Under the pieces are notes generated by a model that had not been told where the DNA came from, did not search any database, and was given only the letters and a program-made list of their open reading frames with translations. A stretch of DNA of 7,494 nucleotides from Planctomycetota bacterium (GTDB lineage Bacteria; Planctomycetota; Brocadiia; SM23-32): positions 1-7,494 of the forward strand of contig JAGYMJ010000554.1 of the NCBI GenBank assembly GCA_018400625.1, read 5' to 3'. This document shows, piece by piece, positions 6,682 through 7,494 of the stretch. The stretch's first letter is position 1. Each line of letters starts with the position of its first letter. The position numbers and the translations under genes were made by a program.

Positions 6682-7494
6682 TTAAGAATAATACGTTGAA
6701 TATTTTTCCATTGCATCCATAACTGCCTTGACATTAGTCAATGGTACGCCGGGATATAATCCATGCATCAGCATCAATCCGCCCTCACGGCTGCCGAGTT
6801 TTTCCACGGCGAAGCGTATATGCTCGTCGATTTGGGCCGGCGTTCCAAACCTCGTAACGCTCTGGCGGTCAATATCCAGGTTAATGCAAACCCTTCCCTT
6901 GAGATTTGCCTCAATCCAATCTATTCCGTTCACAAGGTCCTGGAGATTGAGCAGTTCTATGCCCGCATCCAGCAGGTCTTCTGTCAGTTCCCTTATATCG
7001 CCATCGGAATGCATGGTGATGACACATCCGGCATCCTGCGCCGGAGAGATCAGCCGCTGGTAGGACGGCTTGATATAACGCCGGAACTGTTTCGGGGTCA
7101 GCATCGGCCCCTGCTGCATGCCCAGGTCTTCCGGATAATGCATACAGTCAACGCCAAGTTCGAGGTAGCGGTTGACATGTCCCCGATTGAATTCCTCAAC
7201 CATGTCAATCAGTTCGTCAAGACGGGGGTGCTCATCACACATATCGAATATCAGGTTTTCATAACCGCGCAGATAGGTCAGGGTCAAAAACATATGTCCG
7301 TGACGGAGTCGGCCCGTGGTCAGGCGACCGGCCTCACGTTGAGAGACAATATTTTTCCGGATTTCGGACCAGTCGATCGGAACCCAGCCATCGTGCTCTT
7401 CGGGAGAGGGCGGAACAAATTCGGAGAAGGCGCCCCAATTCGGGATCGCGTGCTGCACAACGCTTCCTGTCATTCCGTTTTGCTTCGTTTCCCA
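6682..7494 (-). CDS. Uroporphyrinogen-decarboxylase-like (URO-D) family protein, 5' end outside window
   Basis: The frame is open through the right edge, giving 270 visible residues before TAA. The first ATG, at 7473, is probably internal: seven more codons precede it in frame (WETKQNG), and family members are usually about 340-380 residues long. Counting from that methionine, visible family features are EDLGMQQGPMLTP at 115-127, followed by an FRRYIKPSYQR segment. MHSDGDI is at 154-160, the strand RVCINLDID at 194-202, and LMLMHGLYPGVP at 233-244 near the end. These fit the TIM-barrel fold shared by uroporphyrinogen decarboxylase and corrinoid-dependent methyltransferases. The cysteine expected next to the conserved histidine in zinc-dependent MtaA-type enzymes is not present here (HSDG), so that chemistry is not assured. 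A role in haem synthesis is unlikely given the neighbours. The protein is presumably cytosolic and is probably co-transcribed with the DUF4838 gene. Confidence 0.83.
   Translation of the reverse strand, partial: WETKQNGMTGSVVQHAIPNWGAFSEFVPPSPEEHDGWVPIDWSEIRKNIVSQREAGRLTTGRLRHGHMFLTLTYLRGYENLIFDMCDEHPRLDELIDMVEEFNRGHVNRYLELGVDCMHYPEDLGMQQGPMLTPKQFRRYIKPSYQRLISPAQDAGCVITMHSDGDIRELTEDLLDAGIELLNLQDLVNGIDWIEANLKGRVCINLDIDRQSVTRFGTPAQIDEHIRFAVEKLGSREGGLMLMHGLYPGVPLTNVKAVMDAMEKYSTYYS

Overview
The window looks like a carbohydrate-processing locus from a bacterium of the PVC group (Verrucomicrobiota, Lentisphaerota or Kiritimatiellota). This placement is an inference. It rests on the combination of a very large secreted PL26/YetA-like protein with a LamG-type tail, a DUF4838 protein and a uroporphyrinogen-decarboxylase-like (URO-D-like) protein, together with GC-rich genes and mostly weak Shine-Dalgarno signals. 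There is no ribosomal or other phylogenetic marker to confirm it.

All four genes supported here lie on the minus strand, so transcription runs from high to low coordinates. From upstream to downstream they are: (i) a URO-D-like gene entering from the right edge without its 5' end (7494 to 6682); (ii) a secreted DUF4838 protein (start preferred at 6617, stop at 4542), 64 bases downstream and probably co-transcribed; (iii) after a 201-base gap holding a hairpin and a good candidate sigma70-type promoter, a 1323-residue secreted exo-rhamnogalacturonan-lyase-like protein (4340 to 369); (iv) after 44 bases, the first 108 codons of a HEAT-repeat-like protein (324 to the left edge). This last gene is easily missed because it is open to the window end and a spurious plus-strand frame lies across it.

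Working model (inference): the two secreted proteins act outside the cytoplasm on an acidic or rhamnose-containing polysaccharide. The LamG-like domain of the large protein would provide carbohydrate or surface binding. The URO-D-like protein is presumably cytosolic, and what it does in such a locus is not established; a methyl- or one-carbon-transfer step on a released sugar or aglycone is one possibility.

GC content falls sharply at the left end: 137 of 360 bases (about 38%) in 1-360 by hand count, against for example 40 of 60 in 901-960. The HEAT-like gene may therefore have a different history from the three enzyme-like genes. I saw no tRNA, rRNA, CRISPR array, insertion sequence or recognisable riboswitch. 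The long plus-strand frames are antisense shadows of the minus-strand genes.
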